DNA of 64,000 bases. Origin: Centroberyx gerrardi. Its lineage: Eukaryota > Chordata > Actinopteri > Beryciformes > Berycidae. The stretch is from positions 17,816,176 through 17,880,175 of the forward strand of contig NC_136016.1 of assembly GCF_048128805.1 (NCBI RefSeq), read 5' to 3'. Shown here one piece after another: positions 24,625-36,124 of this stretch; the stretch's first letter is position 1; every line of letters begins with the position of its first letter. Below the pieces are notes generated by a model. The model was not told where the DNA came from and did no database searches. It was given only the letters and a program-made list of their open reading frames with translations. Both the position numbers and the translations under genes were made by a program.

Positions 24625-25469
24625 TCCCCCTTCTCCCCCTCCAGGTGGGTCTCCCGGAGGAAATGGTCAAGCGCTGCATGCAACAACTGGGCTTGGCCTT
24701 GGACTTCATGCACAGTAAGAGCCTGGTGCATCGGGATGTCAAGCCTGAGAACGTCCTCCTCTTCGACCGCGAGTGCCGCCGCGTCAAGCTGGCCGACTTC
24801 GGCATGACCCGGCGCGTGGGCTGCCGGGTGAAGCGGGTGAGCGGCACCATCCCGTACACGGCGCCGGAGGTGTGCCGCGCCAGCCGGGCCGAGGGTTTCC
24901 TGGTCACCACCAGTCTGGACGTGTGGGCGTTCGGCGTGCTGGTCTTCTGCATGCTGACGGGCAACTTCCCCTGGGAGGCGGCGCTGCCAGCCGATGCCTT
25001 CTACGAGGAGTTCCGGCGCTGGCAGAAAGCGGGCTGTCCTGTCGGCACTTACCCGTCCCAGTGGCGCCGCTTCACCGACGATGCCTTGCGCATGTTTCAG
25101 AGGCTGCTAGCTGCCGAGCCGGAGAAACGCTGCGGAGTCAAGGACGTCTTCTGCTTCGTCAAGTACGAGCTGGTCAGCGAGCTCCGACGGCGAGCCTCCT
25201 GCCGGGCCAAGAGAGGTGAGAGGTCAAGCTCAGGAGTGTGTACCGGCAGTTGCACATCCTCCTCCTCCTCTTCATCACGCTCATCCCACAGACACCCGGA
25301 GCCCTCCACCCCTCCGGGAACATCCTGCCTGCGCCCGGCACCGCTCAAGCGTAGCGTCCTGTCCGACCCGCTCTCTCCCAGAGAGGAGCCCGGGCAGCAC
25401 CACTCTCCCGGCCGAGACAAGAACAAAAGCCAGATGGTAATGGCCACTGCCATCGAGATCTGTGTGTGA
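14914..25469 (+). CDS. sbk1: SH3-domain-binding serine/threonine kinase 1 (4 coding exons)
   Basis: Brain-enriched serine/threonine kinase of the SBK family (family knowledge); substrates are poorly defined. Exons: 14914-14951, 22631-22872, 23878-24080, 24645-25469; 1308 nt, 435 aa (human about 424), phases consistent. Kinase features: Gly-loop GKGTYGKV 78-85, ATP Lys100 (MALKF), [15 protein letters not shown], catalytic HRDVKPEN with Asp192, DFG Asp212, and APE 234-236. After the kinase domain comes a Ser/Pro-rich tail ending ATAIEICV, as in human SBK1. The start is the only in-frame ATG in exon 1; that frame is open back to a TAA at 14716 with no other ATG. Its context is weak (C at -3, C at +4). 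An in-frame Met43 at 22719 has a strong context and is an alternative start. Intron 1 is 7.7 kb and full of repeats; a (CT)n tract sits just upstream of the last acceptor. Confidence 0.95.
15165..15340. repeat. Dispersed repeat, copy 1 (sbk1 intron 1)
   Basis: CTGTCGCAACC..AGCTCCTCCAAGGTGCATGAATCA, later AGTAGCTGAATTGTT. The same order of blocks occurs at 29583-29720 and, more weakly, around 31850. Family unknown. Confidence 0.55.
16519..16546. repeat. (GA)n microsatellite
   Basis: About 14 GA units in sbk1 intron 1, with a short (AC)n at 16370-16391 nearby. Confidence 0.9.
16966..17050. repeat. (CT)42 microsatellite
   Basis: An 85-bp uninterrupted CT tract in sbk1 intron 1, the longest perfect dinucleotide array in the window. 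Confidence 0.97.
18009..18046. repeat. (GACA)n short tandem repeat
   Basis: AGACAGACAGACAGACAGGC followed by variant units GATA and GACA. Confidence 0.8.
18566..18610. repeat. Two adjacent 22-bp palindromes
   Basis: TATAGGAAAC-TCG-TTTCCTATA occurs twice, head to tail and sharing the central TATA. Each copy is an almost perfect palindrome. Confidence 0.85.
19463..19760. mobile_element. hAT-like MITE (AAATCGCAA-rich type)
   Basis: Left tip AGAGCTGAACAATTAATT and inverse right tip AGGGCTGAAAGATATTG are imperfect TIRs. The interior has CAATTTCCAAATCGCAGAGG and GTCAATCGCAATTCGATT, typical of a very common fish element. Confidence 0.65.
19776..20022. mobile_element. MITE copy B (GAAAACCT family)
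   Basis: Left GCTGTTGCTTCTGGGTGAAA and inverse right CACTGCTGTCATGGGAAAAA. The interior shares GACCACCATGTATTTTT, GTTTATCCAGTGGGTTTTGA and TTTCTCAACCCA with copy C at 34932. It abuts the element ending at 19760. Confidence 0.7.
20398..20432. repeat. (CA)n microsatellite
   Basis: About 16 CA units in sbk1 intron 1. Confidence 0.95.
22923..23089 (+). repeat. tRNA-derived SINE in sbk1 intron 2
   Basis: GGGGCGTCCTGGTGGCTCAG begins a tRNA-like head with an A-box (GTGGCTCAGTTGG) and a degenerate B-box (GCATTCAATCTGG). It is followed by CTCTCTCTCCCC...TTTCCTGTCTCTCTCTAC and a tail AAATGCCAAAAATAATCTTT ending in A's. This matches a SINE type abundant in percomorph fish. Same strand as sbk1. Confidence 0.8.
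23490..23524. repeat. (TG)n microsatellite
   Basis: About 17 TG units in sbk1 intron 2. Confidence 0.93.
24563..24618 (+). repeat. (CT)28 tract upstream of the last sbk1 acceptor
   Basis: The CT array ends 26 nt before the acceptor AG (24643-24644), so it extends the polypyrimidine tract of the 564-bp intron 3. Confidence 0.95.
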
Positions 25470-28390
25470 TCACACCGGCGTGAGCGGTGGAGTCTGGAGG
25501 GCTTTTCACAGTCATAACTAGCTGTGAAGAGGTGTTAATGACTGCCAGAGAGACTCCGGTGAAAAAGGTGAGGTATTTTAAACAGGAAAGAGAAGCTCAG
25601 GATTGCATCCACGGCTCTGGAAATGGACATCATCAATCAATGGCACACACTGCTGGACAGCTTATCACTAGCACACGCCTTTTAGGTTTGGATTTGTGAC
25701 CAAAGACTGCTTCCCAAACTGAGGGGCCGGACAGCGTTTAAGAATCCACTGACGTTGCTTCTCTCAGAAACTCCTGCCGTTCAGCCATTCTGTGTTTCTT
25801 GCCCATACACTGTAGTGGTGCTAATGATTCTAAAATTAGATACTCTATGAAGAACTAACACTCTCTTTTCTCACTCATCACTCCACCTCTCTTTACTTTA
25901 GCTTTTCGTTATCTCAAAATATAACCCCTGGGGAGGCCCGATCTCCAGCTGGTCAGGTGACGCTCTGCAGGCAACCTGCCAGTCAGAGGCCAGTGATCTT
26001 TGGGTCATAGACTGTTTTGAAGAGAAAATGGCGCAAATGTCAAAAACTAAAAAAAAAAAAAATGTGAAGAAAAATGTGAAACCCTAATGTAGCAGTTTGT
26101 ATAAGATGTATGTTCTTCTGCGTGTCTAGACTGAGACAGATTCTCGGTGATAGGCATCATCTCAGGACATTTCAGCTGCTCTCTTCCTGTCTCACGCTGA
26201 CTTTTAATGGAGGGTCAATGCTGACTTCCTGGCTCAACACATGAACTGGTCTCAGTGACATTCAGTTTCTTGGGATCCGATGTTACGCAGCAGAATACAG
26301 GGATTGTACATTTTCTGAGTGGAAAAGGTGGCAAACGCGGAGGAGGAGGAGGAGATGGAATGTGTTTTTATTGTTTATTTTCTACCTGCTGTGTGTGTAC
26401 GGATGTGTATGTGTGTGTTTGACTTGCTAAAGCACAAGATTTTTGTAAAGGAAGAGACATCTTAGCGGAAACACCTACTTTATACTGTAAATAATTTGAT
26501 ATGTCCAGGAGTGTACTGTAATATCAGGTAGTTCAACCATGTAGCTGTACTAATTTTCTACAACAGGGAAAGGGGTTATGGGGTTTTACAGTTTTTGTTG
26601 GGGGCAACGCACTGTATGTAGCAACAAAATATGACAAAATGTATAGTATATCAAAAAGACAAAGGTATATGGAAATGTGATATAGAGCCTGTCACAATGT
26701 ATAATATGGTAGCAGCTGCTGTTTTCTTTGAGTTTGATTCCCTGACCCAGGTATGACACTCAGATTGATGAATAGGTTTCACTCACCCCTCCCTTCTCCT
26801 GTCATCATAACCTTATCATGAGCAACATCCATTACCTGTATCCAATCAATGGTGCTTCCTAGTCGTCAATAAGTACAGCCCTCTCTGTCTTCTGTCAATA
26901 TAATTCAATCACTTCAAACTGCAAAAATCTACAGCGCCGAGCGTTGCTTTTCAGGTGACAACGGCATACAAATCCACTCTGCAACATCACTAAATTAGAT
27001 TTTCGAGATACAAAATACACACCTAGCGCTCAGAACCCCATATGTTCCCGCTCCCCACCTATGCTCACCTTTAAAATTTAATCCCTCCAGCTGTCTGTCA
27101 ATTCATCCATATTTTCCACTTGAATAGCGGAGACCAGGTGTGCATCGTCTAGAGAAGTGACCTCTGTGTCAGCCTTTGCCATTCTGTGGGGAGATGATTG
27201 ATCCTGACCAGCGCTCCACTCCGGTTTTGGCTTCTGAAGAGCTACGGATAATTACGTAAGCCTCTAAAAAAGCAGTGTGTTCAGCGTGAATGCTTCATTG
27301 GCTAGGGCTCATTACCATCATTTTCCTCGGTTGAATCGTGTTACTGTTATGTCAGCCAGGTGTGTGTGTGTGTGTGTCTGAGTGCTTGTCCTTCTTTTTG
27401 TTTATTTCCCTGCTCCTCCCATGACAGCCCATCAGCTCTGTCGCTATAGTGACAGAGCCGGTGCTCCTCTGGGTTCAGCCGCCAGCTCCTGTCCTCTTCT
27501 CCCCGAACATCAAGTCTAATTGATGAATGCTTGTGGTGCACAACCCAAATAAAAGAGCCGGTCACCAACCCCGTCCCATCAACCAGAGCTTCTCATGGCA
27601 ATGGCATCTATTATATTAGATCACACATTTCTGCAGATACAGGTTTTCCTCTGTTGTGTCTGCCAGAGCACAGTCCAAAGTCTTGTTTATCAGCCCCGAA
27701 ACGAAGACCTGATGGTCACAGTCGGTGTCCTTGTCTGTTGCCACTGTTCCCCTTGTGTGTTACCGCTCTCCAAGGGCGACAAGATTGGGACTGAAGTCTC
27801 ATCAAAGGGATGTACTGTATGCTGAGATGCTGGTGGTTGGCTGCCTGATAGGATTTGTGAAGAAGTAATCCCCCAGTAGGTTGTAATGGAATGTGAATTA
27901 GCCCTGCCTTACGTCCTACTATTCTGTCTGTGCAATAATGTAGAATCTACATCCTAGATAAAGACAGGGTTAGATTAGATAGACCTAAAGTGATAGAAAG
28001 TGTGCATAGCATTACTGCATGTGTAGCCCTCCACTTGACAAGTGGAACAGTGTCTTGATGTGAGCAGCGGTGGCTTTGCCAGACATCACGGCCATCGGCA
28101 TCATTACACTGCTATCAGTTGTCATAAGTGCAATGTTGTTTGTCTATGGACTGTTATGACAGGAATTGTCAAATTTAATGACGAGGTGTCAGATTATATA
28201 CATTTTTATTTAAGCTCTAGAGAGTAGCCTTCCCTTTACCCAGTTCTGTCCTGATCCAACAAGCTGTTTTTCTGCCAGCAGGTATAGTTGTATAGCCCAA
28301 TGTAAATACTGTATGTATTGTGTCTTTAACACAGAAGAATAAACAAAATGTTAATATATGTTGAAATAAATTTGTGTACCACAACTTCTG
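25470..28390 (+). other. sbk1: Probable sbk1 3' UTR
   Basis: No new gene starts here. The first AATAAA seen downstream of the stop is at 28338-28343, with another at 28365-28370. A long 3' UTR is usual for SBK1 in vertebrates. Nothing coding is recognised; the largest ORFs (under 90 codons) have no features. Confidence 0.5.
28338..28343 (+). terminator. sbk1: Candidate sbk1 poly(A) signal
   Basis: AATAAA, with a second copy 27 nt downstream at 28365-28370; both are followed by T/G-rich sequence. Confidence 0.5.
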
Positions 28391-29582
28391 GCTCCTGTGA
28401 ATTATTGTCTCAGTCAGAAATATGTTTTCCTGACCAATAACAATGTTTTTTTAATTTGCTCCACCTATGTAGGCAGCGCTAATCCAGCCCCAGCTTTAGA
28501 TGTGCCTTAAGGCTGCATATTAGCTGAAGGTCGGCTTGAATCGCATGTGATTTCCAGAGGCTTTGGTCTGGTATGCCAGCTAGCCCCCAGACTACTTTAA
28601 TATGCCCACTTCATTCTGAAAGCCCAATTAACACTTCCGCAGATAGGAGTTATCTGGTGCCCGCAAAGACCAGATGAGTTCAAGGGCGGTTAGACTGTGG
28701 CAGTGAAAATGAGAGCAGTTATCACACACACACCCCCCCACACCACCACCCCTTCACTGTATGCCTCTGCTGTCGTGTCAGAGTGGAGGAGTTTGGGCTG
28801 GTTGTAATCAGACTGGGTGTAGACAGTCGGGGTATGCTGCGGTGTATCTGCCACTGAGCTAAGCTAATCACTTCAGACAGTGCAGGAGGAGGGAAAGGTC
28901 AGCCATGACACACAGGGCTTGTGTAGTGCGTGAAAGCCTGTCCTTTGTGATAGCCTGTTCTCTGCTCTTAAAGGGCTGCTACAGAAGCCAAGTGGCAGTG
29001 TGAGGGTCCAAATTGTGTTAGCAGTAGGTGCTCCAACCCTCAGATCCTCTTCCTGCAGAGCAATGGAGGGAGTTTAATTCAGGCTGTGCCAAAAAAAAAA
29101 AAAACAGAGGCATTTCAAGCAGGATACACTGAGTTTAAAAGGTTCAGCAAGGGTGGGTTATACCTAAGCCGCAGCTTTTGAAAGATCTTCGGCTGAACAA
29201 AATTGCCTCACAGGACCGGAGGAGGCTGCATGGTAAGCCTGCAGTAGGTGGTCCAGGAGTTTAGGATGGGTGGGAAACTCGGGGAAAGTGATCTCTCTGG
29301 ATGCAGCTGTCTCCGTGAGATCAAGTGTTAAATCCTCTTCGGTTACGCTCTCTCAGCAAGGGCTAATGTTGGTAACATGAGTTGACTGTGTGACTGACAG
29401 GCAGACCTCTCTCTGTGCTGATCCATGTCAAAGCATCTCAACTCTCAATTACCGGTTTTCACAGTGATTTCTGAGATAATGACAAAATGACACTTTTGAA
29501 GTAGTTTCTACTAGAACCAACACATCTCACTCCTATTGTCAACCTGATATTATCACAGCATGAAATGTTTGGCGGAAAAAAA

Positions 29583-29720
29583 AAACTGTCACAACCTCAT
29601 AGCTCCACAAAGGTGCATGAATCATGTGCAAAAAAATGAAATAAGTCAGTTACTCTTGCAGCACATACTCCAAGGGTAGCTGAATTATTAAACTTTTAAA
29701 AGAAATGTTTAATGAAATAA
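29583..29720. repeat. Dispersed repeat, copy 2
   Basis: CTGTCACAACCTCATAGCTC, AAAGGTGCATGAATCA and GGGTAGCTGAATTATT keep the block order of the copy at 15165-15340. Confidence 0.55.
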
Positions 29721-30944
29721 TTTAATTCCATTTCAAGAAAAAAGCTCTATGTGTCTAAATGTGGGTTTTAACTAAGGACAGAGATTTGTGTGTGTGTGTG
29801 TAAAAGGACTGAAGGAATCTTACTGCACATCTAGCTTTGAACTTCTACCTCTTGTGATGACGCACTTAAACTAGCTTCAAAGCCAGATTCTGCCTCTTGG
29901 TACCAGAAAAAATATCTCTCTTCAAAGTCAGACATGAAGAGACACATTTTTCTCTCGTGTAAATAGAGGTCACGGGTGCGTAACCACTGAATATTTGTGC
30001 CTTGCTGGTGAACAGTAAGCGGTACAGCTGTTGTGCCCTTACAGAAACCTCCTACCCCGGTTTGCTTCAGCGGATATTCAGCTGTATAAGTGAAGTCAAT
30101 TATGGGCAAAGCATTTCTCTGGAGGTTGAATGTGTAGTAAATAAAGTCTGGTTTGGGTAGAGGGACGATATCTATTATTATTAATACTGTCAGTTCAAAT
30201 ACTACTACTACTGCTACTACTACTACTACTACTGCTTTTACTACTGCTCATACTACTACTACTTCTTAAAACATTATTACATATTCTTCAATGTAATGAT
30301 GACTACAGAACTTTTGGCTAACAAATAAAGTGCTTAAGATCCAAATAATATAATTCTAAAGACATTTAAACTTTTCAAAATGAAGCAAGTACACAATTTT
30401 TCTTCAGAAAAATGTAACTTTTTCTAGTTTTCTCAATGTTTTTTTTTGACAATATCACACAGATTATAGACAGTAAGACTTGTGTTACTTGAATGGAGAC
30501 AAGAGGACTACATTTTCTCTGCTCATTTTAACACCAGTGGGAGCATACAGTAGTAAACCTGCTGCTTCACCTCAACCTACAAATGCGTCACTCTGAAACC
30601 ACTGGATGCACCAGAGTGAGGCATTATTCCGTCCCTAACGTATGTTACAAAACAACTGCAGGCGCGACAGTGGAAATGCGGCCAAAGAGACGTTTCGCCA
30701 CAGCAGTAGGAAACTCTGTAGTGGAGGGGGTCTTGATCTCAGCGGGGGTTCACAGCAGAGGGATGTTCCCCGCTCCCTCAGATCCAGACCCGGGCGTCAT
30801 GTGAAAAAAAACAACTGTTCTGTTCCCTTAGATCACAGCTGGAGAGCTGCGGAGAGAAAGAAAGAGAGTAGGGGAGTATGCATAAAAGTATGTCAGAGCA
30901 GAGAGAGAGGTAAGAGGGGGAACAGATGTGTCAAGTGGGACAAA

Positions 30945-30949
<5 letters not shown>

Positions 30950-30986
<37 letters not shown>

Positions 30987-31000
30987 CGTGCGTGTGTGTG
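30950..31000. repeat. (TG)n with TGCG variants
   Basis: TG dinucleotide array with CGTG interruptions at its right end. Confidence 0.93.
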
Positions 31001-32747
31001 CAAGAGAAAGAGTCAGACAAGGGCGCAGTGCTTGCACACTCGGTCACGCTTTCCGTATAAATGAGTGACAATGTATATTCAGTAGAGTGCAGTCATTAGA
31101 AAATAACCTTATGTGTCCTAAATTTGTGACAGCTGTTTTTTGGTTCCTGCCAAAGGGGAGAAAGGGACGTCCAACAGCATCACACATCACCTAAACCAGC
31201 TGCACCCCCAACAGAAACCTATTTCACTGTCACACGCCTCCCACCCACAGACAGTACAGTATGTGACTGGAAGGAAAATCTGAGGCAACAACAGTTTGCA
31301 TGTCTGCAAGAGCATGCTGCGTTGTGCATGTGTGTGTGTGTGTGTGTGTGTGTGTTTGTCTGTAGCCTGAGGTGTGCCACTAAAATTTGTCATTGCCAGA
31401 CATAAACTCTCAGACAGTGTGTGGTCGTCTGCCACCATTGCCATAGCAACCGAGATGATCCCAATTTAGAAGAGTTCTGAAATTGACTTTGTGTTGCAGA
31501 AGCCAGCGCCACATTCCTTGCTATGGAGCTATATGAATTTACTGGTGTGTTTGCTTGTGTGTTTTTGTTTGGGTTTATAATACTGGAATATTCTGTGCTT
31601 TATGAGAGAGTGCATGTTGTGGCTCACTAAGCTAGGAGGATGCCTGCTCATACTGTATTTCACCATCTCTCTACCTCTTACTCCCCCTGCCTGCCTCTGC
31701 ATGGACAAATATTCAGTACAGTCCTTACAGCATGCTCTACAGTACATGATGAATACTGTAATGAATCCAGTGGCTAGCAGTGACTTTCAACTTTCAATTT
31801 GCCTTGGTGAAAATGTGGATTTGAAATTGACTTAACTAGCTCTCGGTTCCTCCAAAATGCATCTGAATCACCCACCAGAAACATATTTTTTTACCCACCA
31901 GAAACGTATTTTTTCATCTGTAAAAGTCGTCCAACAATCATTTATGCTGAATTTGCTTGTGTGTAGAACTCTCACTTGGAAATCAAGTGAGTGTTTGGTT
32001 TTAGGAAACCAAGTTTGGTTATACAACTGATCTAAAACTGCTCATGTGAGTTGAGATTTTCCATTACAAGCCAGGAGAAGCCGATCCCAACTGCTGGTAA
32101 CTAGCTTCCAATATAAACCACTTCCTCTATAAACAAATCCAAGTTGCCATGATGCAAAATATTGGCGTTGAAAGTAACTGCAACACACATACAAACTCTT
32201 TATTCGCGTTTTAGATGGATTTTATGGAAATCCTGAAATAAGCACAACCAAAACGAAAACACTGACAAATAAACTTCCTGGATAGCAGCCGTTTGTTTAA
32301 CAGGCGAAGATGGTGAGATGAAGACATCATTTCATGATGCTGGTATCCTTCCTTCACATTGACACTTTTTAAACGCTCAGATCAGGCCCCAGGTGGCCAG
32401 TGTGCACATAAATTATGTCTAAATCCTGTTACTGTTTGAATCCTGAAGTCACATTCGGATCCTGCGAATTATGAAGGATCCTGTTTCATCCCGTTGTGAA
32501 GCCTATAATGGTGAAGCCCGGGGAGGTTCATCCTTCATCCTCCATGGCAGATCGTCTCCCTGCGCTTTGAAGCCGGTGTGCTGCCGGCGGCCTGCGACCT
32601 GCCTGCCACCCAGCCACATCTGTCATCATCCAGGCCTCAACTCTTCCAGCGCAAAATAAGTCTTGCTATAAGAAAGGTTTGAGAGCTCAACTCTGATGTA
32701 CAAGGCATGCTGCTACACATATTCTCAAGTAACTACTTAACCTCCTT

Positions 32748-33556
32748 GTTTAAGGAAAAATCCACCCTACTGTACTCTTACACTGTTATATATCACCAAT
32801 CTGTGATGTTCAATGCATTCCAGGAGTTATTTTGTGATGAAGTGTTGTCATTTCCTTTTTTTGGTGGACCCACTTTACCTCAACCTGCCATGTCTATTTC
32901 TACTTCATTTAGTGACCTGACATTGAGTAACGGTAATGTAATTTATTGGGACTTTTTGGTAATTTCAGGATTAATTTAACCCTAACCCTAACCCCAATTG
33001 ATGATGTTGTGGCTATGTCTTATGGAGGCAATTTTGGGTTACCTCCACTGACAAACAATGAAAATTAAACTTGATGATGATGATGGTAATGTGTTTCCCA
33101 GAATGCCTTTCGACAACCCCCAGAGAACGGGTGTGAACTTGTTCCATTCAGCCGTAGGTTTTACATGTAGGTGGAGAGAGCGATAGAAATAGCAATAGAT
33201 TTTCCAGTTGAGAGAAAGTGAGAGTTGCGCCCTTTATAGTCAAAATGCAGCATGTCTTGTGGCTGCATTGCATTCTGGTCCATTGAAGCTACTGTCAGTA
33301 CAGAAATTGGTCTTTCTGCCTCTTCTACAGATTGTGTGATTGTTGGACAATGATGCTTAAATAGTGAGTCTGACACCAAAACCTGACGTTTACCGGTCAT
33401 GTTTTTGTAGCTGTGCTTGAAATATCTCAATGTGACGTCACAAAGAAAGACAGAAGAAAAATAGACCACCAAACATCAAAATGGGCCCAGGAATGATAGG
33501 TACATAGCTGTGTTTTTAACAGTGTTAAAGTTTTTTAGGGTGTATTTTTCTTTAAC
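32748..33556. mobile_element. 809-bp non-autonomous DNA element with TIRs
   Basis: Left end GTTTAAGGAAAAATCCACCC is nearly the inverse complement of the right end GGGTGTATTTTTCTTTAAC. A second, truncated copy lies in the decr2 last intron (1241-1385). The interior has a short telomere-like CCCTAACCCTAACCCC and a 103-codon minus-strand ORF with no transposase features. Confidence 0.7.
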
Positions 33557-34895
33557 TTTATTGTAACTTTTTACTTTAATCCCCACTCAAGTGATTATTT
33601 ATTACCGGGGGGAAAAGCAAACTCCACGGCTCATCTTGGATGTCAGCACACAACATATTAATTAATCACAAACCAAAACTAATAACAATATTTCTTCTGT
33701 AAACAGCACAACTCCCTTTCTGATTGCTGTACAGAACAGCATTGTCCGCGTGTCTTTGCCGGCTCGTAAATGACAAAGACCCCTAGGATGCTGCTCAAGC
33801 ACTTCTCATAATCAGTGTCGTTACTTTTAATTATCCACTAATGAGTTTCGGTAACGAGTGGGGAAACACGAGTGGTACAGCTGTGACACAAGATTTACCG
33901 CCAGAGGCTCGGCAGAGATGATTCATGTCCAGTGTAATACTCCGACTACAGAAGTGCAAACTGCCTTCACCAGCTGGACATGGGTGGTGATTTCCCACAT
34001 TGGCTTGACTGGATGACTTAAATGTTTTTGTTTGGGCTGAGAAATACAAAGATAAAACACTATTTCACCATTATATTTCACTATTTTATACAATAAACAC
34101 TATTTCAAACAGAGCTCCTGAAATACTCATATACTCATGCTGCACACCACCGTAGCTGTATGTTGTTGTGACATAAAAAAACAAACTATACAATGAGAGA
34201 CTTTATGTGTTTCAAAACTGAAGTGAAATCACCTTCAAATTTCTCAATGAAGTAATGAAGATTGAGAACAGGAGTCAGGGTTAAAGTGTTTTCTCTGATG
34301 ATTCCCTGTGGAAATTTTTTACAATTTTCTCACTTAAAAAACAACAAGATTAACAGAAACACGTCTTGAGATGATTTTTGGGTTGATTTTTAATTTAGGT
34401 ATCAGTTGGAGTCATTGTGTAAAGTGCAGACTAACTCTGATTACCAAATTGCAGACATCTGTCACAGTGTTGCTTCAAGCTACAGTGATCTAGATTGGCT
34501 CGAGGAATCTGGGACGGAGAACAATGTCAGATTATTCTCTCTGTTTCTCACACTCTCTGCAGTGTGCATAAGGAAGCCGCTCTTCTCCATGTGCACAGAT
34601 TTATCTAGCTGGCCTCTTTCCCTCACCCAGCCAGCATCAAGTAACTGTCTCTGCTCTTCCTCGTGCTTTCTGACTTCACTCCCTGGTCTGTTTCTCTGAC
34701 AGCTAATGAAGACGCCTTAGGTTTGACGTCAGGCAGACTCCCTCACCTCCAAGCCCTTGGCACCACCAGGAGCCATGGGAGACACTGTACAGAAGACACA
34801 CTGAATACACTCTTCTCTCTATAACACTATGCTGTAGCCGGTGGTGACCCGGCACAGCGGCCCTGTGACTGACTGACTGAATCTGTTCCAGTTAC
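33557..34895. other. Gene-poor interval
   Basis: No gene or clear transposon. 33720-34000 is low-repeat, with homeodomain-type TTAATTA / TAATTATC words; a conserved non-coding element is possible but cannot be judged from one genome. Confidence 0.4.
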
Positions 34896-34940
34896 TGTGT
34901 GACATACTTAACGCTGTTGCTGAGTGAAGTATGTCACACA
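34896..34940. repeat. Perfect 14-bp hairpin
   Basis: TGTGTGACATACTT (34896-34909) and its exact inverse AAGTATGTCACACA (34927-34940) flank a 17-nt loop. It lies at the left edge of MITE copy C. Confidence 0.85.
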
Positions 34941-35483
34941 TCTCCCAAAATGTCAACTTTTCAGGAAGCTAAAAAACCCAGCCTGGTTTTTTAGCTTGAC
35001 CACCATGTATTTTTCAGTTTATCCAGTGGGTTTTGAAAGGGTTTCAAAGACCCAAGTGTTGTAGAACTTTCTCAACCCATAGAGCAGTGATTCTCAACCT
35101 TTTTCATATCGAGGACCCCTAATTTAGTACGCATTGGAGCCACAGACCCCCATTTGATGAGATTTTGTCTCTCGGACCCAAATCTGAGAATATTTTTATT
35201 GCTAGATATGATTTTGTCCAGAATTCTATGACTATTTGTATTTTAGGTAGAGAGATAACAGAGAAACTATGATCAAAATAGTCATTCTTCTACATTCTAT
35301 AATTGCATTAACGTCTTGTAAATTAAATAATGGTGATGTTTAACAATTCATCAATTTGCTGGGGACCCCCTGGAACCCTCTCAAGGACCCCCTGGTGGTC
35401 CCCGGGCCCCACGTTGAGAACCACTGCCATAGAGGAGCAAGAAAATCACCAAAATTGGAGTGGAACTTTATGGAAAACGACTT
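34932..35483. mobile_element. MITE copy C, split by an hAT insertion
   Basis: Sequence matching copy B runs from ATCTCCCAAAATGTC to TTTCTCAACCCATAGAG. It is broken by the 342-bp element at 35085-35426 and resumes with CCATAGAGGAGCAAGAAAAT. Confidence 0.7.
35085..35426. mobile_element. Non-autonomous hAT element with perfect 8-bp TSD
   Basis: Ends CAGTGATTCTCAACC and GTTGAGAACCACTG are inverted repeats of the classic hAT/Charlie type. It is flanked by a perfect duplication CCATAGAG (35077-35084 and 35427-35434). The 342-bp interior, with GAGGACCCC and GGACCCCCTGGTGGTCCCC, codes for nothing recognisable. Confidence 0.9.
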
Positions 35484-35761
35484 TATGGAAAGAGATTAGT
35501 GCCAGCAAAGATTGTATTCAGTTTGAACCTATCATGCTCATATTTGACTGTTGAGTTAAGAAAAAAAAAAAAGTCTTGTTTTTTATTTTTATTTATTTGT
35601 GAGTCATAATTTTTAATTGAATGCGAGTTCTTGACATTGCATGCGATTATTACTGAAATTAAATTTTAACTCAGCTTAATTTCAAATTCAATTTCCCCAA
35701 TTCAAATTTACTTTTCTCAATATAAATTCCATAATAACTAAATGTGCTCAGTAGAGCACAG

Positions 35762-36114
35762 ACCTCCGCCATGTTTGACAACACCCTGCAAGGCTTCACC
35801 CAGAGACATTACAAAAACCATAAGAAGGCATGGCCCAGTGGTTCTTCCCTGTACAACCTTTTGTCAAAGTTGTAATATTATGTGAATCTGTTCTAAAATG
35901 CACAAAAATGCACCTTTCTGTGGAAGACCCCCCCCCCCTCCACCACTATCTCTTTTGACCAATTGACATGAAATCAGTTCTTCCTTGGCCCATAACCAAC
36001 CTTCATACCAAGTTTTGTGCAAATCCGTGCCCAACTTTTTGAGATATCCTGCTAACAGACGGACAGACGGACATACACACACGCAGGTGAAAACATTACC
36101 TCCTTGGCGGAGGT
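35762..36114. repeat. Interspersed repeat bounded by ACCTCCGCCA / TGGCGGAGGT
   Basis: Perfect 10-bp inverted ends enclose about 350 bp, including CAAGTTTTGTGCAAATCCGT and GAGATATCCTGCTAACAGAC followed by (GGACAGAC)n. This sequence style is common in fish; a related, shorter piece is at 40370-40512. Confidence 0.65.
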
Positions 36115-36124
36115 AATAATAAAG

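Larger units (their letters stand above)
28391..32747. other. Gene-poor interval
   Basis: No gene recognised. It holds a dispersed repeat (29583-29720), a degenerate (CTA)n tract (30198-30262), and TG tracts (30950-31000 and about 31330-31354). A moderately GC-rich unique stretch (32460-32660) has no ORF I can assign. Confidence 0.5.

Noticed and set aside
32977..32994. Interstitial telomere
   Set aside because: Only about two and a half CCCTAA units, inside a transposon-like repeat.
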